64,000 bases of DNA from Nageia nagi (GCA_050084985.1 JBITNC010000001.1:79546001-79610000), one strand, 5' to 3'; counted from the stretch's first letter, positions 34,560-47,165 are shown. Notes: a model not told the origin generated them from the letters alone. Program-made: numbers and translations.

Positions 34560-34990
34560 TGAGGTATGGATAATGTTCTTTGATGGAGCTAGATGTTAAC
34601 TTGGAGCTATAACTGATGTTGTATTTAAATCATTAGAGGGGTATATGAGGATATTCTCATTCAGATTCACATGGATTTGCATAAATAATGATGCTTAATA
34701 TGAATCCTTTTATTTAGGGTTATCTAAAGCAATTAGTATGGGTATTAGATGTTTAATTATGCATGGTGATTTAGAATTGGTCATAAAGCAAGTTAGAAAC
34801 TAGATTAGTGCAAAACATCACTATCTGAAGACTTATTTGAATAGGGTATGGGATTTAATGGAGTCATTCTTAGCTCTTAATTTTATATCATTCCTAGGAG
34901 GTACAACCAAATAGTTGATACACTTACTGGAAAAAGGGATTCTTATAATCCTGTTCATTACAAAAGAGGAAGCATTGGAGTCAAAGTTCA
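34560..34990 (+). pseudogene. Extra RNase H, archaeal-like type, located between protease and RT
   Basis: The translation gives VWIMFFDGARC with the first Asp at 34582, VFKSLEGYMRIFSFRFTWI, then NNDA-stop-YESFYLGLSKAI, GIRCLIMHGDLELVIKQVRN and ISAKHHYLKTYLNRVWDLME. The stop at 34696-34698 stands at the catalytic Glu (GAA to TAA). The third Asp (HGD) is kept at 34768. This pattern (DGA, TNNxAEYEAL, GDSxLVxxQ) is that of the aRNH domain which some plant Tat elements acquired in addition to the gypsy RNase H. There it normally follows the gypsy RNase H and precedes integrase. Here it precedes RT. Confidence 0.8.
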
Positions 34991-34999
34991 ATGTAGTTC

Positions 35000-35440
35000 A
35001 TCAGTGCCTGATGCTACAAATTTTTGGTAGGTATTTGACCTTGATGAGCATATCATGAATTTCCTATTGGATGAAATAGTAGCTCACACCTTTAGTACTC
35101 AAGAATTGCCTAACTACTTCTATGAGTCAAATGTGATTCAAATAAAAAATAATATCATAAAAAAGGTCTACTTTCTTTTAAAAGACTAATTTAGAAGATG
35201 TTCAGAAAGCCAAATCTTTGGTCATTTAGAAAGAAAGCCATATTGAGTTGGAAGTAGAACCTGAAAGTTATATAAAGGTTGGATTAAACTACTTTGATGA
35301 AGAAAAAAAGGTCTTGTTTCAGATTTATATCAATTATCAAAAGCAATTGCTTGGACTTATGATGACATGAAGACATATGATAAAAATATCATCCACACAC
35401 CATTGAGCTTGAACCAGAAGTTAAACCATATAAGCAAAAA
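35000..35440 (+). pseudogene. Linker between the extra RNase H and RT of element B
   Basis: Readable pieces include FGRYLTLMSISMNFLLDEIV and a final VKPYKQK-like stretch near 35425. It is former polyprotein, not recognisable as a domain, with frequent stops. Confidence 0.5.
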
Positions 35441-35444
35441 TAAA

Positions 35445-36150
35445 GGCCATTTAACCTGAAAATAGAAGAAGACATGAAACATGAATTAATTAAATTGCTT
35501 GATTCAAAATTTATTTTATCCTATTAAGCATTTTCTTGGGTTGCAAATCTAGTCCTAGTTAGAAAGAAGAATGGGGAGATCAGACTATGTATAGATTTTA
35601 GAAATCTGAATTAAGTATCTCTTCAGATAATTACCTTCTTCCTCCTATGGATTAAATCCTATATATAGTAGTTGGAGCTTGCTACTCTTTAATGATTGAT
35701 GGCTACTTAGGATTCAACCAGATATGGGTAAAGGATGAGGATCAATACAAACTATTTTCACAACCAAATGGGGCATGCTTTCTTTTTAAAGAATGTCCTT
35801 TGGTATTTCTAATGGAAGAGCTACCTTCCAAAGAGCCATGGACCTTGATTTAGTGATATGATAAATAATATTATCTTAATTTATCTAGATTATATCACAA
35901 TATTTTCTAAGAGTAGAGAATATCATTTACAATATCTTAGACAAGTATTTGAAAAATGTGCAAAATTTAAGATCTCAATCAATCCTAAAAAGTTTATTTT
36001 TATGGTTAACCAAAGAAAATTACTTGGACATATTATCTCAAAAAAGGAATTTCCAATTGACCTAGATAGAGTGAAAGCTATTGAAGCATTACCACTCCCT
36101 TCGAATGAGAAGGTATTGCAATGATTCCTTGTCTAGATCAATTTTGTTAG
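35445..36150 (+). pseudogene. Reverse transcriptase of element B, active site YLDY
   Basis: Motifs in order are VANLVLVRKKNGEIRLCIDF (one codon altered), RNLN, the block SLMIDGYLGFNQIWVKDEDQ, KECPLVFLMEELPSK in mixed frames, then IILIYLDYITIFSKSREYHL at 35864-35923 in the open piece 35858-36124. It ends FKISINPKKFIFMV and LLGHIISKK. The YLDD loop is YLDY at 35882-35893, so the second catalytic Asp is lost (GAT to TAT). Confidence 0.9.
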
Positions 36151-36279
36151 AAAATTCATCAATAATTTTTTTGAAATAGTATACCCAATCACTATAATGT
36201 TAAAGAAAGATGTTATATTTTCTTGATTAGAAGAAGCAAAATAAGTTTTTTAGGATAATAAAAAAGCCATAACAGAAGC

Positions 36280-36700
36280 TCCTATTTTAAATTTTTTTGA
36301 TTTTTCAAAATATTTCATTATGTATGCATATGGAGCATAGAAAAGCATTGCTACAATTCTAACACAAAAAGATGAACATCCAATTGCCTTCCATAGCCAA
36401 ACATTGCACCACTATTAGAAAGGTATTCATTTATTGAATAAATAAGTGTTTTCCATAATGAAAGAACTTAATAAGTTTAAGCATTATGTGTCCCATAACA
36501 AGATCCTTGTATTCACTATCCATCATGATGTGAAAAATTATGTCATACAAGGAGAATTGGATGAAAGAAAAGTGGGTTGGATCACTAAGATAATGGAATA
36601 TGATGTAGAAATCAAACCAACCAAGCTTATCAGAGGCAAAACTCTATATGAAAATATAGTAGAAGCCTCACACATGATTGCTATCATAGAGTATGAACAA
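36280..36700 (+). pseudogene. Gypsy-type RNase H of element B, following RT
   Basis: FDFSKYFIMYAYGA, TILTQKDEHPIAFHSQTLHH, MKELNKFKHYVSHNKILVFT and VGWITKIMEYDVEIKPTKLI give the ordinary gypsy RNase H. The open piece 36446-36808 carries the C-terminal half. The first catalytic Asp of the DASG-type motif appears as Ala-Tyr. This domain shows that the aRNH upstream is an addition and not a displaced single copy. Confidence 0.85.
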
Positions 36701-36829
36701 TATCTTAATCAAGAGAATGATTGGATAAAACACATTATTTTTTATTTTCAAATTGGTAAATGTTTTGAATCTCTAGATAGGTTTCAAAGAAAGAGATTCA
36801 GGTTGTAAGCTTTAAAGTTTGTAATGATA

Positions 36830-37960
36830 GATGATCATCTTTATAGAAAAAAAATTTGATTAAACCCTATTAATATGTGTGACTCATGATAAAGCTCGAA
36901 GAATATTACATGAATTTCGTTATGGATTCTCTAGAGAACATTATAGTGAATAAACAACTATAACAAAAGTATTACAAGCTGGGTACTATTAGTCAACCAT
37001 ATTTCAAGATTCATTCAAGATATCTTGAAAGTGTGCAAAATGTAGCAGATTTGTGGGAAAAAGAACGGAAGCAACTATGCCTCTTAAACCTATGGTGGTT
37101 GAGGAACCTTTCAAACAATGATGCCTAGACTTCATTGGTGTTATAAATCCTAATTCTTCAATAGGCCATAAGTTTAACTTGATTGCAACAAATTATTTTA
37201 CAATATGGTCAAAAGTTATGCCATGCAAAAATGAAGATCAATATATAGTAATAGAATGATTAAAAAAATAATCATTCATTTTAGTATCCATAACCCATTA
37301 TTTCAGAAAATGGTCTTGCATTATTGGAGCTAATTTGTCAGACTTTATTGCTGAGTATGGGATATACTGCTACTCTCTTCAAATTATTACCCATAGGGTA
37401 ATGGGTTAACCAAGTCAACTAACAAGAATCTAACCTTGAATCATCAAAAAAATAATTGAAGGGAATCTCAGATAATGGCATACATAGTTGGACTATGCAT
37501 TATGGGTAGACATGATTAGTATTAAATCATCTATTAAGATATCACCTTATGCATTAGTATATGGTAAAAGACCCATGTTACCAATTCACCTTGAGTTATC
37601 AACATTAAAAATTCTATAAACAATGGAAGATTATGAATTTGAACCATTGCAAGCAAGGTTTAATCAACTTCTTAAGTTGGAATAAGATTGGAACAAAGCA
37701 TATGAATATTTTCAACATCAACAATATATATTTAAGAAGTGGTTTGATAACAAGAAGTCTTATCAAGTGAATTTTGAAATAGGGTACATCATCCTCAAAT
37801 GGGATGAGGAAAGAGCAAAGCCTAAGAGATATCAAAAGTTTGACTCCCTATGGAGTAGGCCCTATATCATCATCAAGTCATGCAAAATAATGTATTCAAA
37901 TTACAAGATATAGTAGATTCTAGGAAATACCTATCCTAGTTAACGAGATCTATTTGAAAT
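36830..37960 (+). pseudogene. Integrase of element B, two of three catalytic residues changed
   Basis: The zinc-binding part spans DDHLYRKKI to CAKCSRFVGKRT (36825-37060). The core has CLDFIGVINPNSSIGHKFNL with the first Asp. IISENGLA at 37303-37311 has Glu where the second Asp belongs. GLTKSTNKNL at about 37403-37430 has Lys where the Glu belongs (codon AAG). Then follow YALWVDMISIKSSIKISPYA, LVYGKRPMLPIHLELSTLKI and the C-terminal KWDEERAKPKRYQKFDSLWS. Stops interrupt throughout. Confidence 0.9.
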
Positions 37961-37964
37961 ACTA

Positions 37965-38505
37965 CTAGGTGATAGGGTGATTTCATAACACCCACTAGGA
38001 ACTATGTAGTGTATATAGTTTATTCTATTAAAAAAACTTGTAAATTTCTATACAAATGTGTTCTCTACGAAGGTAGGTAGTTGTTAATGCTAAACATTAA
38101 TTAGGCATGGTACATATTTAACACCAAATGCACTAGTGGCTATCAGTCTAAAGGATAGCATTTAAGGAAAGAATCTCATTAAATCTTCTAATTGTTGTGC
38201 CTTACCTCAATTTCAATTTAGCATAATCCAAATCAATTCATTCCCACCTATTTTCTACCAATCTGTACAATTCTCAAACCCCAATATTCCTAGCATTAAG
38301 TTCCATTAATAGATATCCATCACTAATCTTGAATAAATAAAATACATCCCTTGTCTTCCTATTTGACACTTAGCCATTTCAAAGCATGCGTTTCCTAAGA
38401 AACCTAAGCCTAGAGTTTACAAAGCATTAAGCAAGGAAGAATAGAGTTATAGAGCTTTATAGAGTGTAATTTTCAAGTTCTAAATGTAAACTCAAGGTTT
38501 TAAGA
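37965..38505. other. No gene seen
   Basis: Short non-coding or fully decayed part between integrase and the downstream coding region of element B. Confidence 0.35.
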
Positions 38506-38509
38506 AAAT

Positions 38510-41500
38510 TGCAGACACCATTATGACATCCAAACCATCAACTCCAACTAAATTTGAGTAGGTAGATGCTAATCTAATTGCCATCCAAAATGAATACCTT
38601 GAGAATGCTCTTAGAGTAAACTGGATTGAAATGGGGGTAATAAATGACATTGATACATGGAGAGTTGATCCCAAATGAATTCTACTACAACATATGAAGC
38701 TCGAGGTTACAGGTAAAGGAAATTCACTAGCACACTCTAAGAGATATATCATGATCGACCAGGGTGTAGCTTATTATGTACCATATGAGTCATTCACTTA
38801 CCTCACGCTATTGTATTCGATGGCACACAGACATAGCCAATAGGGTTATAAGATAGTGGTATTTAAAGACTAACAACAAAAAGGAGTGTCTGATTCAAAA
38901 GTAGAATTGATACTGAACTACTCCCTTGAGTCCATATTTAAGCATTTGCCATCCCAACTGACTAGACATTTCATATGAAGATATAGATTGACTTAAAAAG
39001 AGAAAAGGATATTTTTTATAGGAATGATGATGAAATGCTAAATTGGATGGATGAAATATACCAAGGAAACATGACTATAAAGCTCTGGTCGAGCTATGAA
39101 GTTGCCTTGTTTGAGAAGGTGTGTGATAGAAAAGTGCTACAAGCATTGGCAGTCATCCTGGGAAAGAAGACCCAAATTGAAGAAGAAGAAGCCATGGTGA
39201 GGATGAATTATAATATTGTAGAAGCACACATCTGCTACAACTTCTCCACTTTATATTGAATGAGATAAAAAGATGTCTTTTTAAAATTGAAAAAACCAAA
39301 TTTTAGGCATTCTTCATATCTTTGGTGGCTCCTAGTCCATCAAAATCTTTAAAAGTTGATGGAAGAAGGCTTGCAAATGCAACCTGCTACCCTAAACATT
39401 GGACTAGCCTTGATTGATTTGAGAGTCCCAATATTTACCAAATTGTATGGGTCATATTATGAGTTCATGGATAAATTCTATGCATCGATGGTGAAAATTA
39501 TGACCAAGAAGCATCCTAGCAGACTACACCAGAGCATCATATGGGAGCTACAAGGGGGAAACAAAATTGGTTATTGGTATTTTCTCAAGGATTGCATTGT
39601 AATTATTAGGTATGGATATTTTGAAAACCCCTTTTCCTACCTAAGTATGTAACTACTCAATTGTATTATATAACATGGGTAGACAAATGTGTGCTATAGA
39701 GACTAAGTATGGCTCCAAGGGTAGTTTTTAATCCATTATAGATATACCGACTACTCCTAAAAAATTTCACTTTGTTATAATTAAGGTGTAAACATAGCAT
39801 AGCCAAATTTATTATACATAATTTTAAACTAGATATGGTAAAAGCCCCTTAGATGTATGATCCTTCAGGGAAAATGATGAAAATGATAAGGTTAGGTAAG
39901 GAGTGCCCAACCTTTGCTCATGAGCATAGACCTCATATAGAATATTTTGTGAATCAAATTAAACAAGAAGCCAAAGTGTCATGATAATGGGAATTTGTAC
40001 ATCTTAATAAGGCCTTGATGACCCTTGAAGGGATCAAAAGAAAAAAATTGAGAAAATAGATGGTAAGATTTTGCCTTAAGCTAGGAGGTACTCACCCAGT
40101 TGAAAGATTGCTGGGGACCTATATTTCACAAAGTTCAAATTTGAACACACCAAAAATGTTCATCATGTTGAAAATAAATTATTTGGGAAGTTTAGTTATG
40201 ACATTTATTGGGAGTCAGAGTATTTTAAATACCCCTTGCAAGAATTGGTAAACCTCTTCCTCTAAATTTTTAAGAAATATCAATTGCAAGAATAAGAGAA
40301 ATAGAGACTAGAGAATCATTTGAATTAAAATAACTAATAAGGAGTAAGAAACAAGATCCATTGGAGATAGATTTTACTTCACAAAAACCTCTCCTCAAAA
40401 AGAAGAAGAATTCAAACACTGGCATAAATATAACAAGACCCAAAAAAAGAGGAAAATCCAACAAAGAAACCTCACACTTCACAGCCCCAAGCATAAAGGA
40501 TTTCACCTCCAACTTTGAAACCTAGTGAAGAAATATCAAAGGCCATCACAATGGAAATATAAATGTTTAATGTAGAGGACACATAAGAGCAATAAGATAC
40601 AAATGTCACTACCTCCAAGGAAGTCCTAAAAAAGAAGGAGAGGGAGATTTAGCAAGGTAGAGGTAATGTTCTTAGAATAGGTGGTTCCATAGTAGTTGCA
40701 CCTGGAGGTGGAGTAGGGGATGATATGATGATGATGAAAAAAAAAGAAAGACTTTGACCCAATGAACAAGGCCATTGAAGAAGAAAATATTATGGAAGAA
40801 TTAGAAGAAGAGGTGAAAGTTCCAACCTCAACCCATCCCAAGAGCCTAGAGCTAGAGTAACAGACTGTGGCATCTACATTAGGTGTAAATATTCCCTAAC
40901 ATTCTTTAATTCTTATAGCCTCATAAGAGGAGATTAGGAGCATTTTTTCTACATAAATAATAGGGCCCATTGATTTGGCAACTATTGTTAATAAGCCTCT
41001 TATGCTCCCTAAGCAACAATCAAGAATTTTGAGTAAGGTTACAAAAATGAAGGATATTAAAATTGCATAGATGTCTTTCAAAGAAGGATAATTGGACACT
41101 GCTCCTACGATTATTAATGATGTAAATATGCAGAGTGCATTGACTATAGATCAATCTATATTTCTTATAAATACTTCCATGGTTGCTGGTAAAAGTCTTC
41201 AAGCCATGGAGACTAAGATAGATTAAACAAAAAGATAGACCAATATAAGAAAGACTGCTCCCTCAAAGATAATATGGTTGTTAGGTTGTAGAATTAGAAA
41301 AAATAATTACTTGTAAAACTTGACAAGGAAAATATAGAGTTTGAAAAAATCTTAGGAGAAAATAAAGTTGAGTTAGATGGTGCAAATAAATTGATACAAG
41401 ATCTCAAATCTCAAGTTACAATCATAAATGGTCAAAAGGCCAAACAAGTTGAAGTAGAATTACAAAAGATAATAGCAACTAACAAAGTGCTTATAGATGA

Positions 41501-42230
41501 TAATACAAAGTTGTTGCTAATCATAAAAATCTTCAAAAAATCCTTAGTGGAATAATTTTGAAGAAAGATGATAAGTTTTTCATAGTTATAAATATTGAAA
41601 AATCAGATTGAATAAGCTATTCAATAATATAATACTCAAATTTCTCTCTATAAGGTAACTCTTGATATACCAAGATTAGTACTTGAAAAAATGTAGAGCT
41701 GGTTGAGAGACCTTATAGAAAGCGATATATTTGCAATTACTCCCAAGCCCAAGAAATTTTTTTGAGAAGAACCTAAGATATAGGTGAACTCCAAAATTTT
41801 GTGTTCAATATAGAAATCAATAAATGCCATCTCAACATAGAGCTTGGATTCATCAATATTTTTTTCATTCTTTAATTAAATTGAAAGCTATGAAATTATG
41901 GGAGGAGTAAGATGTATAGGGTAGTGTTGCAAGATGGGTGGCCAATACCATTCAATTTTTGGAATAATCATTTTTTAAGAAGCAAATTTCAAACTTATAG
42001 CAAATAAATGATCTCACTCAAGAGGTAATTGCAAGATTCTTGCATGTTGGGAGGTTGGAGAATGTGCTAACAAGGTTTAGAGCAGACACTTTAAAAATAC
42101 AATTTTTTTCTATTTTATCACAAGTTGATTATCAGGACCTAAAAGAGTTAAATAAGAAGATTCAATCTTTACTCCCTATAGAGTTGGTTCCACCATTGAA
42201 GACTTCTACAAAGGCTTCATCCGAATAACC
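38510..42230 (+). pseudogene. Unassigned downstream coding region of element B (ORF3)
   Basis: From ADTIMTSKPSTPTKFE near 38510 to a stop at 42226, the plus strand reads as decayed protein. Pieces include 39035-39259 (MLNWMDEIYQGNMTIKLWSS, AVILGKKTQIEEEEA), 39356-39652 (LNIGLALIDLRVPIFTKLYG, SRLHQSIIWELQGGNKIG), 40060-40251, and 42040-42228 ending LLPIELVPPLKTSTKASSE. The middle (40500-41500) is Lys/Glu-rich and suggests coiled coil. I do not recognise a domain. It lies between integrase and the 3' LTR, where Athila elements carry an env-like gene, but I see no signal peptide or membrane segment to support that. Confidence 0.55.
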
Positions 42231-42324
42231 AACTAGGAGCAACAAGTAGAGGGTTCTATTCTACAGTAGGCAAAGACCTTAAGAGCCACTAGAAGATTAT
42301 ATTCTTTTAGAATTACACTTTGAG

Positions 42325-44225
42325 TATGGGTTAATATTATAACATTCCTTTTTCTTTCATTCTTTTCAATAAATATTTCCTAACTCCCGCTTCATCTTCC
42401 CTTTTCACATGTATTTAGCCTTTTTTTCAATATTATGTCAAGTCTAAAGAGTTTTGGATGTTATCAATATTCAAGTATTGTTTATATATGTGTTAGTCTT
42501 AGGTATTTTGTTCCAAAAGGTCTAGTTACTATCTAGCAGTTGTTGTGGAAATCCTTGAGAACTATGTGTATAGAAGAGTCATCATTCATGAAAATTTTGT
42601 CTAAGTCACGATCAGGAACAATGTACCATTTTTAGGTAGTATTGTAATATGTAAGGAAAGTAAATGTTTAAGTAAAGTCTAAGAGTTATTGTAAATATAA
42701 GTCTGAGAGTTGTTGTAGATATAAATTTAGGTCATGTCTAGATTTGTAGCAGGTGATATCACAAAACCTACCATTGTTTAGTAGTCTTGACCAAATAATG
42801 AGAATTTAAAGGGGATGTTGCAAGTTGATTAATTAGAGCCTACTATTTTTTTAGTAATGATGTCACCATTTTTGTGTGAAATCAGTGGGTCCTATCATAA
42901 GCAACAACAGGCACTATTTCATTCAACAAGAGATATTTCATAAAAGATCAAATAGAACCCATAAATTTTGAGTGATAATATCAAAACTTTTAGCTAAAAT
43001 TAGTGGGTCCTAAAATTATGAATGGCGAGAAGTACCACATTGGTGAGCACTATCATATTTAGTAGAAGATACTACATGAAGGAAATCAAATAGAACCACC
43101 AATTTCCAATGATGACATAACATCTCCTACTTAAAAAATCCATGGGTGCTAAGAGAAACCTGATCATCATTAGAGCCTAACAAGGAGAAACAAGACTTGG
43201 CAAACTGATAGAGGAATAATGGGTAACAAGTAACACCTAGGTCCACTTGATCATAAGTGTTTGACCTCAGGGCTCTATCAATGTGTTGACTATTACTCAT
43301 TTCCACATGATAATGATAGTTTCTTCTTGGACTTAAATGATATACTATTCATTACCCCCCTTATTTCAAATAACTAGGAATATAGTGCTAATCATTAATA
43401 GTTATAAAGAAGCAGATAGCTACCAATAGAGCATAGTGTTGGATCATACCAATCAAGTTATAGATAAGTGCATCTTCAATCAGCTATAGAGCCAAGAGAA
43501 AGCAATCAATAATAAATTAGGAAGATAGCAGCTCAATGAGAATGATGACTCAAAAATTTCAAATTCCTAGACTATGGCGCTATTGATAGTTATTTATTAT
43601 GTAATTTAACATAGTTGTGATATTAATTATAAATAGTTTTCTTTACTATTTTCAATCAAAAGGAGTATTTATGTATATTAATGATAGAAACCCACCTAAG
43701 AGGGCATGTAAATATATAAATAGTGGACTGTTATAAGTTCAAATGGTTGGACATTCTGGCAAATTTGCCTAAATCTATAAGATGTTTTTATATATGATAA
43801 TGCAAGTTGATAATGCTTTACCCTTTGTAATAAGTGGCTATCTATTACACTTTATGAATGTTATGTATGGATTGCTATCTTATGTTGGTGCTATGGATCG
43901 TGATTGCAAGGTTCTAAGGGTAAGATAGTTTACTATTCTTAATCTTGGTCATAGATTGTAACCTATGCTGCAATTCTTAGGCTATTTAGTTTATTTTTCT
44001 TTCAATTTAATGTATTCATTTCTTTCTTGTCACTCTTTACCTTTCTTTCTCTTCTGTTACTTTTAACCTTCATGATAGATAGGAACTAGCCTATGAACTA
44101 AAGATTGAGAAGAAAACTAACACGAGCGCATCCCCACCACCATTATGATCTTTCAAGGACCCTACTATTACAAGTGATGGAGAACTCGATGAGGCCAAAT
44201 CCTTAAGGTTACATCATATCAATCA
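42325..44225 (+). repeat. 3' LTR of element B
   Basis: Homologous to 29995-31857 and ends TCAATCA. The TATA-equivalent is near 43712 and the U3 repeat array near 42820-43150. The left boundary is approximate, and the polypurine tract before it is not obvious. Confidence 0.87.
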
Positions 44226-44815
44226 ACAAGTGCAATCCTAATCTAAATTTGAAACCAAAATAATAGCTAGGGTTAGCCATGATGATATTGATGTATGGGA
44301 ATGTAGAAGGTTATGTAGGCAATATACCAAATTCCATGAGGATATCAATAAGGTCTAAAATGCCTTAGTGGATATGAACCTAGTCCATTATCCACCAATG
44401 AAAGACCCCCCTTAAATTAAACTTCTAGGCTATCAAGTATACCTCTTTTTTAAGTTAAATAGAAGAGTCAATCATGCCATAAAAAAGTGTTGTCATTTAA
44501 AAAATCTAATACATGACTTGCATGATAAAGGTAAGTTTAAGTTAGATCATGAAGTTTTAGATTAGGTTTTGTAGCAACACAAAGCAAAGGTAGTAAAGAG
44601 TATACCTATACATCAACAAAATGAAAGCCTAAGGGTATTTAATAATCTGTTTCAACAATTCAAGAAGGCAGAACTTGATGATGATGGGAATAAATTGTAA
44701 ACTTATACTATGAGTGTTCCTTAACCATAACCACAATAAGTACAAAAACCATCAGTTCTAGGTATGGTTCTTGATGTTGATGGTATTTGGGATATTTCAT
44801 AAAATTTTCCTTCCA
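44226..44815 (+). pseudogene. Gag of element A, zinc-finger tail
   Basis: Right after the 3' LTR of B the plus strand reads RRLCRQYTKFHEDINKV, then GYQVYLFFKLNRRVNHAIKK followed by CCHLKNLIHDLHDKGKF, and FNNLFQQFKKAELDDDGNKL. The block ending HLKNLIHDL-DKGKF is the gag zinc-finger tail of Tat-like elements, with its first Cys lost. It fits as the continuation of the gag at 28492-29990 across the insertion of B. Confidence 0.65.
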
Positions 44816-45479
44816 TTTTTTGTTCATATTCTTATTTTTTCTCATTAAATGAAAATATAAAATGAATCATTAATAATTATGTGCCTTTCACTTCCTGTAT
44901 CCTAACAAAGTCACTTGATTCCAACATTGTTGTTGAGTTCATAGAGTGTTAAACAAAAAATTTATCATGAAAATTGACAAATTGTTCTTTGGTCATAAGA
45001 AATTGATCTTATTTAATAAACATCTAAAATTTGAAAAGGTATTATACAAGTTTGGCACATGGAAAGTTATGTAAACTGGTACTTTTACCATAGTTTTTAT
45101 CAAATTTAAAGCCTCTTTGTCTAAAAAGCTAGGCTAATCCATGCAAGTCTTTTCATTTTTATAAAACTTTCCTCTTTTATCGATGCCTTACTGTTGGATT
45201 CTATCAACATCGCTCCATTGTAGGCACATAAAAAGTCACTATTTCTATATTCTTCAAACTATATATTTTTATTTTAGGAAAACTTGAATGTAATTTTCTT
45301 TACATTTTCTATATGTGCTTATAACATGTGTATTTTCTTAATTTTTCTAATTTTAATTATTTTTTTACTTTTTCAAAATCAAACACAAATATTGAAACAA
45401 ATCCATAACATAACAAAATAAAGTAACATAAATATATATATCATCATTCAGAATATACATAAGTGTATAAAATACAACT
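44816..45479. other. No gene seen
   Basis: Very AT-rich sequence; no recognisable coding segment. Confidence 0.4.
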
Positions 45480-47165
45480 AGTTCCCCCCATAGGAACTTT
45501 GACTAATAGAAAGATCATGAGTGTGAGTCCTATTCCTAGATATAGATATTCTCCTATAAGTTGTAGCCTAACAAAAACCTAAAATTTGGTTGTCCTTAAC
45601 CATAATCATGTCCCAAATCCTCTTCAACTTCTGGTGATGTACAAGATGTGTGAGTCCCTACCTCATTGTGACTTTCCCTTGAAGGACCTCTATCTACTAG
45701 TCATGAGCAAATAACTACTCATGTAGAATCTCCACTTGCACCTGGAAGGTCTTCACCTTATGTTGTAGAGTTGTGTCCAAACCAAAGTCTTAGTTCATAT
45801 AAACTATATGTCATAAAATCAAATAAACTAAATAGTTAATCCTTGTACATAGCATGTAGTCTAAGGGTGTTGTAGAACCAAATGTGGATGGAGCTAACAG
45901 ATTGATAACCAAAATAAGAGCTGATGGGCACCAATATTTATGGGATCTTCCTCCTCCTCCTACTACCCCTCCTCATTATTAGACCTAGTGGAATGAGCCT
46001 CATTATGTCCCAACTAGCATCAATAATCTAGTGTATGGTTATGGTGAGGAGTGTGTACCTTGGGTACATAGTCCTTTAGCTCCTACCACTTTTTTCTCCA
46101 AGTAGGTACATCTAGTATTCCAACTATAATCACTCGATACCTATAGTACATGACCATATCCAATTAGACCTAGGGATATGAATGTTCTATGTAATGTTAA
46201 ATTATCGTAGCACTCTATCTGGATGATAGAACTCCATCAATCATGTATGTTCCTAGATATGGCATGGAATCATGCTGCATGATAGCTCCTCATCCATCTC
46301 TCCCATACTGATAGGTCAAAATAGGGGTACCAAATGATATCCTCCTTATACAATAAATCTAGAATCCTTTGATACTGCTCCATATCTTATGTAGCATCAA
46401 TCCTCTATATGGTTTGCCACCTAAACCATCAGGTCATGTCGATTTTGGGTTACTATCAAAAGATATATCCTTGCCACACTGATGTGGTTGTATGCCTATG
46501 CTTGTAGAATGAAATAATGGGTGACAATTTGACCACCCTTCTTCATAGACACAAAGCTATGAAGATCCTTGTAGAGCATAGCTAATATGCATGGTTCCTA
46601 TATGTATTTATCTCCTCATAGGTAGATCTCATACACAATAGGAATAAGTCCTATATGAAAGCACTCATGGTTCTTATCACTACACATAATGGTATAGATA
46701 AAAATCATTATATAGAGTCAAAATAATTATATGTTGTAAAATCCTCTAAAGGGCATGTATATTGTATCATGAAGGGGTGCTCCCTTCTTTTATCGTTGGT
46801 AGTATTGGACCCCTATGAGCTAATAATAATGCTCCTCCATATCTATCATGGATAATGTGGCCCTTCAAATCAAAGTGCCCTTAATAGGTAACCGTAAGAT
46901 GTGATGGATGTCGGCTAGGATGAGGTGATCTCACCCATAAAAAGGTGAAATGTGTTGGTATCATTGTACCAACACTCTATCAAATCTAGCATAAAATACT
47001 TATCACAAGGGATGCACACAACACCCCTCATGTGACCCAATCTTGATGCATATAGATGACCCTTCTCCTTTGGTATCAGTACAAAATATGTAACCATGTC
47101 CATGGCAAGGCTCCATGGCTCATATTGAATAATATATGCCTACTCTTGCACCCATTAAAAACATG
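45480..47165 (-). pseudogene. Plant mobile domain (PMD/MAIN-like) relic
   Basis: The open piece 46915-47103 (minus) reads MDMVTYFVLIPKEKGHLYAS, then CDKYFMLDLIECWYNDTNTF followed by HLFMGEITSSPTDIHHILRL. The W-x-x-x-T-x-T-F-H-L-x-x-GE-x-T-x-x-x-x-D-x-x-x-I-L-x-L-P pattern is the plant mobile domain. Further along the minus strand, LYKDLHSFVSMKKGGQIVTH and YAYNHISVARIYLL near 46480-46570 continue it. Stops are frequent. PMD genes occur as host genes and as cargo of MULE and gypsy transposons; which applies here cannot be told. Confidence 0.65.

Larger units (their letters stand above)
29995..44225 (+). mobile_element. Ty3-gypsy, Tat-like element B (about 14.2 kb)
   Basis: Two LTRs of nearly 1.9 kb enclose PBS, gag, protease, an RNase H of the archaeal-like type, RT, a second RNase H, integrase and about 4 kb of further degenerate coding sequence, all on the plus strand. 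Enzyme motifs are mutated (protease DTRA, RT YLDY, integrase Asp to Glu and Glu to Lys). The left boundary is uncertain by about 25 bp, because LTR similarity starts before the first TG. No target duplication could be fixed. Confidence 0.88.

Noticed and set aside
38510-42230. Env-like gene of an endogenous retrovirus
   Set aside because: Position fits, but no signal peptide, cleavage site or membrane-spanning segment is readable, so it is left unassigned.
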